64,000 nt of DNA from Streptomyces formicae (lineage in GTDB: Bacteria; Actinomycetota; Actinomycetes; Streptomycetales; Streptomycetaceae). Made by a program: the position numbers and the translations under genes. A model generated the notes under the pieces. The model made no database searches, had not been told where the DNA came from, and saw only the letters and a list, made by a program, of their open reading frames with translations. The stretch spans positions 3,410,001 to 3,474,000 of the forward strand of contig NZ_CP022685.1 in NCBI RefSeq assembly GCF_002556545.1, in the 5' to 3' direction. This document shows positions 53,793-61,898 of the stretch, one piece after another (positions within the stretch are counted from its first letter, which is position 1; each line of letters begins with the position of its first letter).

Positions 53793-54425
53793 TCAGGCAC
53801 GGCTCCAACGGAAGGTGCTCATGACGGCGTCGAACAGCTCCACGAGGGTGTCGTAGAAGGCGGGGTCGGAGCCGGGCGCGATCAGAGCGCTGAAGGAGAA
53901 GGTGAGGTACCGGTCGGGGGCGCTGTCCGGGATCGGCACGAAGTACTCGACCTGGCGGTGAGCGACGTCGATGCCCTGGGCGGCATCGGCGGGGACGTCC
54001 CGCTCCGAGCGCAGCGCCGCGGTGTCGTCGAGTTCCCGCATCTCGGCTCCGGGGGTCTCGGCGGCGAGGGCGAGCAGGACCGCTTCCGGGCCGCGGTCGG
54101 GCCTGATCCTCGGAATCTCGACCGGTTCGGAGGCCACGATCGAAACGGGCAGCGCGACACCGTGGAGACGTTCGGTGGGGAGGTAGAGGGTCACCCCTCC
54201 CTTGGACCGGGCACGACGGACGACCTTCTTCATCTCTTGAACGAGCTTCAGCCGGGCCTTCGGAACGTCGTCCTTGGGAAAGCCGACCGGCAACTGCTCG
54301 ACGGCCTTGCGGACGATGCGGTCCATCGCCTCGCCGGTCCCCGTATACAGCGGAATCGCGTCCCAGCCGGGCGGCGGCACCAGGTTGAAGCCGGTGGGAA
54401 CCCGGCGGTGCTCAGCGGTGGCCAC
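53793..54425 (-). CDS. Hypothetical protein, possible Mog1/PsbP/LpqN-like fold
   Basis: 210 residues. The pattern PTGFNLVPPPGWDAIPL at the N-terminus, alternating strands in the middle, and YLTFSFSAL before a terminal helix (LVELFDAVMSTFRW) resembles Mog1/PsbP-fold proteins such as LpqN, which occur near T7SS genes in mycobacteria. No lipobox is seen. GTG 54425 has GGGAG upstream; it overlaps the membrane-protein gene by 14 bp, fixing the operon. Fold assignment is inference from pattern only. Confidence 0.72.
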   Translation of the reverse strand: MATAEHRRVPTGFNLVPPPGWDAIPLYTGTGEAMDRIVRKAVEQLPVGFPKDDVPKARLKLVQEMKKVVRRARSKGGVTLYLPTERLHGVALPVSIVASEPVEIPRIRPDRGPEAVLLALAAETPGAEMRELDDTAALRSERDVPADAAQGIDVAHRQVEYFVPIPDSAPDRYLTFSFSALIAPGSDPAFYDTLVELFDAVMSTFRWSRA

Positions 54426-54825
54426 GGTGCTCCCGCGTCTCTTCCACGGCATAGGCGACGCCGACGAACAGTGCCCACGCCGGGGCGGCGATCATGCCCG
54501 GCCAGAAACCGAAGAACAGCGAGGGCAGGAAGAAGCCGCCGCCCATGGCGAGGTCCCGGGTGAGGTACGGCGGGCGGCCCGCGTACCGGGGGTACCTCAC
54601 GAAGACCCAGACGTAGTGCAAGAGGCAGCCGATGATCCCTGCCTCGTAGACGTAAAGCACGTCGTTCGCCCAGGACTTCGGCACCAGGATCATGATCCCC
54701 AATACCGGTAGGAACAGGGGCATTCCGATGATCAGGGTGAGCCGGAGCCGCCGGTTGGGGCCGGTGCCAAGTCCGGTGCGGGCGGCTTCGGCCTCGGCGA
54801 TGCGTTGTGCCGAGTACAGGTCCAT
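54412..54825 (-). CDS. Small integral membrane protein
   Basis: 137 residues with about four hydrophobic helices: LTLIIGMPLFLPVLGIMIL, a segment around YVYEAGIIGCLLHYVWVF, GGGFFLPSLFFGFWPGMIA and AWALFVGVAYAV. No domain recognised. ATG 54825 has TGAGGAT upstream. It lies between the long T7SS-type protein (64 bp upstream) and the Mog1-like gene (14-bp overlap), so it belongs to the same operon. Possible roles are membrane-bound immunity or export partner. Confidence 0.75.
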   Translation of the reverse strand: MDLYSAQRIAEAEAARTGLGTGPNRRLRLTLIIGMPLFLPVLGIMILVPKSWANDVLYVYEAGIIGCLLHYVWVFVRYPRYAGRPPYLTRDLAMGGGFFLPSLFFGFWPGMIAAPAWALFVGVAYAVEETREHRGHR

Positions 54826-54889
54826 GATCGATCCTCAAGGTGCGGTGCGGACGGGTCGGCGGGATACGTCGCTCCAGGAATCCGTATCG

Positions 54890-56203
54890 CTACCAGCGGG
54901 TGTCGGGAGCAGGCTTCAGGGTGTTGTCCTTCCCGTCCGAGTACGCCGTGTTGTACGGCTTCTCGGCGGTTCCGAGCTTCTCGGCGGTCAAGCTTGTCAG
55001 GTCGCTCTTGCCCAGCGCCTTGTCCGTGACGTCCATCCCCATACCGGTCCAGGCGACGCCGAGGCCCGCCTGGTAGGACTTGTACGCCTTGTCCGCGGCA
55101 GCCCCCGCGGCCTCCGGGAAGGCGGCCTTGTTCGCCTGCAGCATCTTCGCCATGCCCGCCATCTCCTTGTCGCCGAGATGCACAACGGTCGACAGCGGGC
55201 TTACCCTGAGCGGCCCCTTGGTGACGAGGCCGACGTTCTGGGAGACGGACCTGCGCATGGCGTTCCGGGCCGCCCCGATGGCCTGCCGGCCCTGCCCCTC
55301 GGGCAGTCTGGTCATCGTCCGCCCCATGCCGTCCATAGCGCTCTTGATGCCGCGGAGCCCTCTGCTCAAGCCCGCGGTCCGGGCAGCCTGAGCAGCTCCC
55401 ACGGTGGCCTTGGCCCCGCTGGCGAGCTTCGCGGCGGCTCCCAGGCCACCCACGACGAGCAGCCCTCCCACGACGTCGAAGATGACGTCCGTCCAGGTGG
55501 CATCGCCGGATGCCACCAGGAGGAGTCTGAGTCCGATCGCGAGTGCCGCGATCCCCAGGACGAGCAGGTTGAGGCCGGGGATGGCCAGCGCCAGGAACCC
55601 TGCCGCCGTCGCCACCCAGCCGAGAACATCGATGAAGGCCTTGATCAGGTCCGCGTTGTCATGGGCCCAGCCCTTGACGTCGTCCCACCACGAGTCCTCG
55701 ATGACGTCGTCGAGCTCATCGTTGATTTTGCCAGCGCAGTGGTTGGAGTCGCTGTCGCGGTCCCCGGTGACAGTGCCCAGCCGGGTCCTGTACGGCTGTA
55801 GCGGATCGTCACCCTTCTCTGCTTCCTTGGCCTTCTCCCGCTCGACCTCCGCCTGCTTCTCCTTGGCCTCGCGCAGGATCCGGTCGGCGTCGCCCTGGTG
55901 GTCCTCCAGCTTGTTCGCCCACTGGGTGAGGTGTCCGTGGACCCGCTCGTATCGGGACGCCACCTCCCGCAGGTGCTTCTCCAGAGTCCCGGAGTCTTCG
56001 CGCAGGCGTTGGACGTACTTCCCCTTGAGCCTGTCCTCGTCGGAGATCGCCTTGAGGTTCCGTGCCTGCTTACGCAGCTTCTCTGCGACCGAGACCATGT
56101 GCCGGACCTCTGCCCGGACCTCCTCCGGGTCTCCGGGTACGGGGTCGGTCTCGCACAGCGGCTCCCAGTCGACGGGGCGGCGCTTCGACGCGGCGGTGCT
56201 CAC
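54890..56203 (-). CDS. Long T7SS-associated protein (WXG-type N-terminus, possible effector)
   Basis: 437 residues. The N-terminal ~130 residues are a long charged coiled-coil (RHMVSVAEKLRKQARNLKAI, YERVHGHLTQWANKLEDHQG) of T7SS-signal type. A hydrophobic core of two to three helices (about 195-265; ATAAGFLALAIPGLNLLVLG) follows, then an Ala/Gly-rich C-terminal region that matches no toxin I know. The GTG at 56203 overlaps the WXG100-like stop (GTGA), the usual pairing for co-secreted T7SS partners. It resembles a polymorphic-toxin scaffold whose toxic end is missing or novel. Confidence 0.78.
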   Translation of the reverse strand: MSTAASKRRPVDWEPLCETDPVPGDPEEVRAEVRHMVSVAEKLRKQARNLKAISDEDRLKGKYVQRLREDSGTLEKHLREVASRYERVHGHLTQWANKLEDHQGDADRILREAKEKQAEVEREKAKEAEKGDDPLQPYRTRLGTVTGDRDSDSNHCAGKINDELDDVIEDSWWDDVKGWAHDNADLIKAFIDVLGWVATAAGFLALAIPGLNLLVLGIAALAIGLRLLLVASGDATWTDVIFDVVGGLLVVGGLGAAAKLASGAKATVGAAQAARTAGLSRGLRGIKSAMDGMGRTMTRLPEGQGRQAIGAARNAMRRSVSQNVGLVTKGPLRVSPLSTVVHLGDKEMAGMAKMLQANKAAFPEAAGAAADKAYKSYQAGLGVAWTGMGMDVTDKALGKSDLTSLTAEKLGTAEKPYNTAYSDGKDNTLKPAPDTRW

Positions 56204-56508
56204 CTGCCCTTGCCTCGGTGCTTGCCCTTGCCCTGTTCGGCGAGCTTGTGGTCCAGGGACTCGAATGACTTCCTCGTCTCCGCGACGAGCTTGCCCGTCG
56301 ATTCCAGTCCCTCGACAAGCCTGGTGCGGTAGTCGTCCCAGTTGTCGACGAAGTCACTCATGGCGTCCGCGATGTTCCCGGCGCCCCAGTGCTTCTCCAT
56401 GTCGTCACGACGGTTCTCGATGTTCTTGAACGTCGTGCGCAGGTTGCTGAGTTGACGTTCGCAATCGTTCAGGAACTCATAGTCGACCGTGAGATCGCTA
56501 CCGGACAC
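56200..56508 (-). CDS. WXG100-like ESX protein
   Basis: 102 residues from the GTG at 56508, which has GGGAGGGAGAGCC upstream; this gives the normal WXG100 length. A helix-turn-helix hairpin is predicted: first helix FLNDCERQLSNLRTTFKNI, turn HWGAG near 42-46, second helix FVDNWDDYRTRLVEGLESTG. The turn reads W-G-A, not W-x-G, so the classical motif is altered. The longer reading (147 aa) adds a low-complexity head. First gene of the leftward cassette; it overlaps the long partner by 4 bp. Confidence 0.78.
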   Translation of the reverse strand: MSGSDLTVDYEFLNDCERQLSNLRTTFKNIENRRDDMEKHWGAGNIADAMSDFVDNWDDYRTRLVEGLESTGKLVAETRKSFESLDHKLAEQGKGKHRGKGR

Positions 56509-56817
56509 GGCTCTCCCTCCCGTGGCCTGACCGCCGTACTCGGCAGACCGCAGCGCATGTTCAGTGCCTGACCTGGAGCTTCTCGATGTTGCGTCCAGGG
56601 CACTTTCGGGCAGTACGTGCATGACCCCATCGCCGAGGGGCACAGGCGGGTCACCCGCACCATCTGGCCCGTTCCCGGCGAAAGTCCGGGGGATAGTAGC
56701 CGACGCGGCTGATCCGATCAGCTGCGGTGGCCCTGGCGAACGAGCCGGAGAGATCCCCGGCTCCCCCCCCGAAACTTTGCGCGAGCACTCACTCCCGGGT
56801 GAACGGCAGCCGCGTTC
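56509..56817. other. 309-bp region upstream of the WXG100-like gene, no gene seen
   Basis: Promoter region of the T7SS-type cassette, between it and a small membrane protein gene. It includes a run of eight Cs at 56763-56770 and a GAAACTTTGC stretch. Rightward ORFs here have poor codon use and are not supported. Confidence 0.4.
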
Positions 56818-57027
56818 TCAGGATGTGTGGCGGCGTCGATAGCGGCGAGCCGACCACGTGCCTGCGGCGAGCCCCGGCACCAGACCGCCGAGGACGTTCA
56901 CCGAACCGCCCCGGTCCGCCACCGCCCAGGCTGCCGCCACGACCACCACCGCGGCGCAGACCAGGGTGACCAGGGTCCCGATGACGATCTCTGTCCACCA
57001 ATTGCGAGAGCTGTACGCCGTATTCAC
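56818..57027 (-). CDS. Small membrane protein
   Basis: 69 residues with two hydrophobic helices (IVIGTLVTLVCAAVVVVAAA and GGLVPGLAAG) and a basic C-terminus (SARRYRRRHTS). No domain recognised. GTG 57027. It lies between the WXG100 cassette and cebR in the same orientation, with no close coupling to either. A short gene, but its codon bias and membrane pattern support it. Confidence 0.6.
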   Translation of the reverse strand: MNTAYSSRNWWTEIVIGTLVTLVCAAVVVVAAAWAVADRGGSVNVLGGLVPGLAAGTWSARRYRRRHTS

Positions 57028-57117
57028 GGGTCAACAACTAGCAGGCCCGGCGCCATCTCACATAACTCGCATATCGCGCCCGTCCTGCACACCCCTCCCT
57101 TTGCTCCCTCCGGGCAG

Positions 57118-58173
57118 TCAGGACGAGGCGCGCTCCACCAGTTCCGTGGGCAGGACGATCTGCGGGCGGTAGAGGCGGCGGGTGGCGGGTGGGCGGTCGT
57201 CGGCGATTTCTGACAGGAGGACGTCCGTCATCGTGCGGCCCATTTCCGCGATGGGCTGGCGCACGCTCGTGAGGGGCGGGTCCATGTGGCGGGCGATCGC
57301 CGAGTCGTCGAAGCCGACCAGGGCCACGTCGTCGGGTATGCGGCGGCCCGCCGTGCGCAGGACCTGGCGGGCGCCCGCCGCCATCACGTCCGAGCCCGCG
57401 AAGACCGCGTCCAGGGCGGGGGACCGTGTCAGGAGCTCGGTCATCGCGCGGCGGCCGCCCTCCTCGGTGAAGTCGCCCTGGGCGATCAACGCCTCGTCGA
57501 CCGGGTGGCCCGCCTCCGTCAGGGCGTCGCGGTAGCCGTCGAGGCGGCGCTGGGCTCCGTAGACGTCGAGGCGTCCGGTGATCGTCGCTATGGTGCGGCG
57601 GCCGCGGGCGACGAGGTGGTCGACGGCCGCCCTGGCCCCCGCGAAGTTGTCGGAGTCGACCGAGGCCAGGGTCTCGTCCGCCGATCTGCGGCCGCTGATC
57701 ACCGCGGGGATGTCCAGCTGCTCCAGGAGGTCGGGCAGCGGGTCGTCGGCGTGTACCGAGACGAGCAGGACGCCGTCCACGCGGTGCGCCGCCAGGTACT
57801 GGGCGAGCCGCCTGCGTTCCCGGTCGCCGCCCGCGAAGGTCAGCAGGAGCTGCATGTCGGTGTCGGCGAGGGCCGCGCCCACGCCGTGGATGATGTCCGA
57901 GAAGTACGGCTCCGCGAAGAAGCGCGACTCCGGCTCGGGGACGACGACCGCGATCGAGTCCGTACGGTTGGCGGCAAGGGCCCGTGCCGCCGTGTTCGGG
58001 ACATAGCCGAGCTCGGCCACCGCCTCCTCGACGGCGGCGCGGGTGCGCTCGCTCACCCGGGGCGAACCGTTGATCACCCGGGACACGGTGCCCCGGCCCA
58101 CTCCCGCGCGGGCCGCCACCTCCTCGAGCGTGGGACGCCCCCCGCTCCGCCCCCTGGGCTGACGAGTCCCCAT
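57118..58173 (-). CDS. cebR: Cellobiose-responsive LacI repressor CebR
   Basis: 351 residues, LacI/GalR. The HTH (PTLEEVAARAGVGRGTVSRV) and hinge at the N-terminus precede a PBP-like sensor domain with DDVALVGFDDSAIA near 285. Divergent from cebEFG-bglC, whose upstream region holds the exact CebR palindrome. CebR represses these genes and is released by cellobiose or related cello-oligosaccharides; this is well established in S. griseus and S. scabies. ATG 58173 follows GGGAGG at 6 nt. Confidence 0.95.
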   Translation of the reverse strand: MGTRQPRGRSGGRPTLEEVAARAGVGRGTVSRVINGSPRVSERTRAAVEEAVAELGYVPNTAARALAANRTDSIAVVVPEPESRFFAEPYFSDIIHGVGAALADTDMQLLLTFAGGDRERRRLAQYLAAHRVDGVLLVSVHADDPLPDLLEQLDIPAVISGRRSADETLASVDSDNFAGARAAVDHLVARGRRTIATITGRLDVYGAQRRLDGYRDALTEAGHPVDEALIAQGDFTEEGGRRAMTELLTRSPALDAVFAGSDVMAAGARQVLRTAGRRIPDDVALVGFDDSAIARHMDPPLTSVRQPIAEMGRTMTDVLLSEIADDRPPATRRLYRPQIVLPTELVERASS

Positions 58174-58523
58174 CTCTGCCTCCCGACGACGCGAAACGAC
58201 GCGAATCTAACAGCAGGTCAACAGCAGGTCACACGATCGGCCCCCGCGCACCCGCCGTGCACCCGCCGTGCACCCGCCGCGCGGCCGGGCTCCCGGTGCC
58301 CGCGGGACCGGATCCGGATGCCTACAACTCTTGGCGTCCGCCGCCTTGACACCCCCGCGGCGAGCCGCGACTCTTCAAGACATCACACATGGGAGCGCTC
58401 CCACCGTACCTGGCTCTTACACGACCCGCACGTTCCCCGCCCGAGTTGATTTCCCCAACTCCCAGTCCCAACACCCCAGTTGACCGAGGGCGGTCGGCAC
58501 GTTCAGGGCACGAGGAGGACGCA
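58174..58523. promoter_or_regulatory. cebR-cebE divergent regulatory region
   Basis: 350 bp without a gene. It contains direct repeats of CGACGCGAA (58187-58205), AACAGCAGGTC twice (58209-58230), CACCCGCCGTG with two and a partial third copy (58249-58281), and the CebR palindrome at 58390-58403. The ribosome-binding site GAGGAGGA precedes cebE. Confidence 0.6.
58390..58403. promoter_or_regulatory. CebR operator
   Basis: TGGGAGCGCTCCCA is the exact CebR consensus, a perfect 14-bp palindrome. It lies 121 bp before cebE and should repress cebEFG in the absence of cellobiose. Confidence 0.95.
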
Positions 58524-59858
58524 ATGCGCTACAGGACTCGCACGTACCGCAAGGTGACGGTCCTCGCGGCCGCCACCGCCCTGGCCGGGGGCCTGCTGGC
58601 CGGCTGCGCCGAGGACAAGGAGGATTCGGGCGCCTCCTCGGGCGGCGGCGGAGGTGGCGGCAAGGGGAAGACCACCCTGACCATCGGCGTCTTCGGGGCC
58701 TTCGGTCTGCAGGAGGCCGGTCTCTACAAGGAGTACGAGAAGCTCCACCCGGACATCTCCATCAAGCAGAACTCCGTCCAGCGCAACGAGAACTACTGGC
58801 CCGCGCTGCTCACCCACCTCAGCAGCGGCAGCGGCCTCTCCGACATCCAGGCCGTCGAGGTCGGCAACATCGCCGAACTGACCACCTCGCACGCGGACAA
58901 GCTGGTCGACCTCGGCAAGGCCGACGGCGTCGACAAGAACGACTTCCTGGACTGGAAGTGGCGGCAGGGCACCAGCAAGGGCGGAAAGACGATCGGGCTC
59001 GGCACCGACATCGGGCCGACCGGCATCTGCTATCGCAAGGACCTCTTCGAGAAGGCGGGTCTGCCCACCGACCGCGAGGAGGTCGGCAAGCTGTGGGCCG
59101 GTGACTGGCAGAAGTACCTCGCGGTGGGCAAGCGCTACCAGAAGAAGGCCCCCGACGGCACGTCCTTCGTGGACGGGGCGACCGGTGTGATGGCCGCCGT
59201 GCACGCCTCGGGCAAGGAGAAGTTCTACGACAAGAACGGGGAGCTGATCTACAAGGACAGCCCCACGGTCAAGGAGGGCTGGGACATCGCCGCCCAGTTC
59301 GCCGAGGCGGGCCTGAGCGCCAAGCTCCAGCAGTTCCAGCCCAGTTGGGACCAGGCGATCTCCAACGGTTCGTTCGCCACGCTCACCTGCCCGCCCTGGA
59401 TGCTCGGCTACATCAAGGACAAGGCGGGCGACAAGGGCAAGGACAAGTGGGACGTCGCCGCCGCACCGAAGCCCGGCAACTGGGGCGGCTCCTTCCTGAC
59501 CGTGCCCGAGGCGGGCAAGAACAAGGAGGAGGCGACCAAGCTCGCCGCCTGGCTGACCGAGCCCGAGCAGCTCGCCAAGCTCTTCGACGAGCGCGCCAGC
59601 TTCCCGAGCGCCGACGCCGCGTACGCCCTGCCCGAGGTCAAGGACGCCAAGAACCCCTACTTCGGCGGCGCGCCCGTGGGCAAGATCTTCTCCAAGGCCG
59701 CCGAGGGCGTGCCGGTCCAGCCGATCGGCCCCAAGGACGGAATCATCTCCCAGTACCTGGCCGACACCGGGATGCTCGGCGTCGACCAGAAGGGAACCGC
59801 TCCCGACGAGGCCTGGGACAAGGCCGTGAAGACGATCGACAACGCCTTGGACCAGTGA
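58524..59858 (+). CDS. cebE: Cellobiose/cellotriose-binding lipoprotein CebE
   Basis: 444 residues. Lipobox LLAGC with Cys28, a Gly/Ser-rich linker, then a class I solute-binding fold: TIGVFGAFGLQEAGLYKEYE, GLGTDIGPTGICYRKDLFEK and TCPPWMLGYIKDKAG. It captures cello-oligosaccharides outside the membrane for CebFG. ATG 58524 has GAGGAGGA upstream; the longer reading would cross the CebR operator. First gene of the ceb operon. Confidence 0.95.
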   Translation: MRYRTRTYRKVTVLAAATALAGGLLAGCAEDKEDSGASSGGGGGGGKGKTTLTIGVFGAFGLQEAGLYKEYEKLHPDISIKQNSVQRNENYWPALLTHLSSGSGLSDIQAVEVGNIAELTTSHADKLVDLGKADGVDKNDFLDWKWRQGTSKGGKTIGLGTDIGPTGICYRKDLFEKAGLPTDREEVGKLWAGDWQKYLAVGKRYQKKAPDGTSFVDGATGVMAAVHASGKEKFYDKNGELIYKDSPTVKEGWDIAAQFAEAGLSAKLQQFQPSWDQAISNGSFATLTCPPWMLGYIKDKAGDKGKDKWDVAAAPKPGNWGGSFLTVPEAGKNKEEATKLAAWLTEPEQLAKLFDERASFPSADAAYALPEVKDAKNPYFGGAPVGKIFSKAAEGVPVQPIGPKDGIISQYLADTGMLGVDQKGTAPDEAWDKAVKTIDNALDQ

Positions 59859-59863
59859 CCGGG

Positions 59864-60871
59864 ATGACGAGCGACGCCCGAACCGCCGCGCCCTCCCAGG
59901 AGGAGGGCGCGGCCCCCCGCGACGGGGCCGCCGAACGCTCCGCCGACGAGCGCCGCAGGGCCCGGCGCAGCCGCCGCTACCGCTGGGACGTCAAGTGGAG
60001 TCCCTACGCCTTCATCGCCCCCTTCTTCCTCTTCTTCCTCGCCTTCGGGCTCTTCCCGCTGCTGTACACGGGGTGGGCCTCGCTGCACCGCGTGGAGCTC
60101 GGCGCCCCCACCGACATGGAGTGGGTGGGGCTGCGCAACTTCTCCCGGCTGCTCGACGACGAGTTCTTCTGGAACGCGCTGCGCAACACCTTCACCATCG
60201 GGCTCCTCTCCACCGTGCCGCAGCTCCTGATGGCGCTCGGCCTGGCCCACCTCCTCAACTACCGCCTGCGCGGCTCGATGTTCTTCCGGGTCGCGATCCT
60301 CACCCCGTACGCCACCTCCGTGGCCGCGGCGACGCTGGTCTTCGTCCTGATGTTCAGCCGCACCGACCACGGGATGATCAACTGGGGGCTCGGGCTCGTC
60401 GGGATCGACGCGGTCGACTGGCAGAACGGGGACTGGACCGCGCAGTTCGCCGTCTCCTCCATCGTGATCTGGCGGTGGACCGGCTACAACGCGCTGATCT
60501 ACCTCGCCGCGATGCAGGCCATCCCGCACGATCTGTACGAGTCGGCCGCCCTGGACGGCGCGAGCCGCTGGCAGCAGTTCCGGCACGTCACCATCCCCTC
60601 GCTGCGGCCGACGATCCTCTTCACCTGTGTCGTGTCGACGATCGGGGCGACCCAACTCTTCGGCGAGCCCCTGCTGTTCAGCCAGGGCGCGAGCCCCACC
60701 GGGGGCTCCGACCACCAGTTCCAGACCCTGGGCCTCTACCTCTACGAGCAGGGCTGGTTCAACCAGCACCTCGGCAGGTCCTCGGCGATCGCCTGGACGA
60801 TGTTCCTGATTCTCGTGCTGATCGGCCTCGTCAACTGGGCCGTCAGCCGCCGGATCCGCAAGAACGCGTGA
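59864..60871 (+). CDS. cebF: Cello-oligosaccharide ABC permease CebF
   Basis: 335 residues. An Arg-rich cytoplasmic N-terminus is followed by six TM helices, MalF-type. The EAA loop ESAALDGASRWQQFRHVTIP that contacts the ATPase (MsiK elsewhere) is present near residue 230. Forms the membrane channel with CebG. An alternative GTG at 59855 overlaps the cebE stop as GTGA and may be the true start; ATG 59864 is listed as the conservative choice. Confidence 0.92.
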   Translation: MTSDARTAAPSQEEGAAPRDGAAERSADERRRARRSRRYRWDVKWSPYAFIAPFFLFFLAFGLFPLLYTGWASLHRVELGAPTDMEWVGLRNFSRLLDDEFFWNALRNTFTIGLLSTVPQLLMALGLAHLLNYRLRGSMFFRVAILTPYATSVAAATLVFVLMFSRTDHGMINWGLGLVGIDAVDWQNGDWTAQFAVSSIVIWRWTGYNALIYLAAMQAIPHDLYESAALDGASRWQQFRHVTIPSLRPTILFTCVVSTIGATQLFGEPLLFSQGASPTGGSDHQFQTLGLYLYEQGWFNQHLGRSSAIAWTMFLILVLIGLVNWAVSRRIRKNA

Positions 60872-60880
60872 GGGGATGAC

Positions 60881-61774
60881 GTGACGACCACCCTGCCCAC
60901 CAGGTCCACCGGGTCCACCGGTTCCGCCAGGCCGCGCAAGCGAGGCGCCGGACGCCAGCTGCACGGCGGCAAGGTGACCTACGCGGTGCTGATCCTCTTC
61001 ACCATCGGCTCGCTCTTCCCGCTGGTGTGGACGGCGATCGCGGCGTCCCGCAACAACACCCGGCTCGCCGAGACCCCTCCTCCCTTCTGGTTCGGCGGCA
61101 ACCTCTTCAAGAACCTGGAGATCGCCTGGACCGACGCCAACATGGGCACGGCCCTGCTCAACACCCTGGTGGTGGCGGGCACCATCACCGTCGGCACCGT
61201 GCTCTTCTCCACCCTCGCGGGCTTCGCCTTCGCCAAACTCCGTTTCCGATTCCGGGGGTTCCTGCTGCTCCTGGTGATCGGCACGATGATGGTGCCGCCC
61301 CAGCTCAGCGTCGTCCCGCTGTTCATGGTGGTGGCGAAGCTGGGCTGGACCGATCAGCTGCAGTCCGTCGTCCTGCCCACCCTCGTCAGCGCCTTCGGGG
61401 TGTTCTTCATGCGGCAGTACCTCAAGGAGGCGCTGCCCACCGAGCTGATCGAGGCCGCCCGGGTGGACGGTGCGAGCAGCCTGCGGGTGATCTGGCACGT
61501 GGTCTTTCCCGCCGCGCGCCCCGCGATGGCGGTGCTCGCCATGCTCACCTTCGTCATGGCGTGGAACGACTTCTTCTGGCCGATCATCGCCCTGACCCAG
61601 GAGGGCTCGCCGACCGTGCAGGTGGCGCTCGCCGGGCTCGGCCGCGGGAACATCCCCGATCAGTCCGTGATCATGGCGGGCGCGCTGCTCGGGACGCTGC
61701 CGCTGCTCATCGCGTTCGTCCTGTTCGGCAAGCAGATCGTGGGCGGGATCATGCAGGGTGCGGTCAAGGGCTGA
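60881..61774 (+). CDS. cebG: Cello-oligosaccharide ABC permease CebG
   Basis: 297 residues, MalG-type, with six TM helices. The EAA loop EAARVDGASSLRVIWHVVFP is near residue 188. It forms a heterodimer with CebF; the ATPase (MsiK) is not encoded here. GTG 60881 has GAGGGG at 5 nt and lies 9 bp after cebF. The cebG-bglC gap (123 bp) contains a second CebR site at the bglC start, so bglC may have its own promoter. Confidence 0.93.
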   Translation: MTTTLPTRSTGSTGSARPRKRGAGRQLHGGKVTYAVLILFTIGSLFPLVWTAIAASRNNTRLAETPPPFWFGGNLFKNLEIAWTDANMGTALLNTLVVAGTITVGTVLFSTLAGFAFAKLRFRFRGFLLLLVIGTMMVPPQLSVVPLFMVVAKLGWTDQLQSVVLPTLVSAFGVFFMRQYLKEALPTELIEAARVDGASSLRVIWHVVFPAARPAMAVLAMLTFVMAWNDFFWPIIALTQEGSPTVQVALAGLGRGNIPDQSVIMAGALLGTLPLLIAFVLFGKQIVGGIMQGAVKG

Positions 61775-61884
61775 GCCCCGCGCGGACCGCCGCGCCCAGA
61801 TCCGCCGCCCCGCCGCGCACCGCCGCCCCGCCCCGCGCCTCCGCGCCGCACCGCCCCGTCAACTCCCCCTTTCCGTACGACTCA

Positions 61885-61898
61885 TGGGAGCGCTCCTA
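61885..61898. promoter_or_regulatory. CebR operator overlapping the bglC start
   Basis: TGGGAGCGCTCCTA differs from the CebR consensus at one position. It runs into the bglC ATG (61898) and its GGGAG also serves as the Shine-Dalgarno. Confidence 0.88.

Noticed and set aside
56564..56842. A 92-codon rightward ORF opposite the WXG100 region
   Set aside because: No ribosome-binding site, Pro/Gly/Ser/Arg-rich shadow-like composition and no homologue recognised.
53037..57117. attL/attR direct repeat of the tRNA-His 3' end flanking the T7SS-type cassette
   Set aside because: The sequence near 56.5-57.1 kb has only a chance CACTCAC match (about 56787); no copy of the tRNA 3' end and no integrase gene were found.
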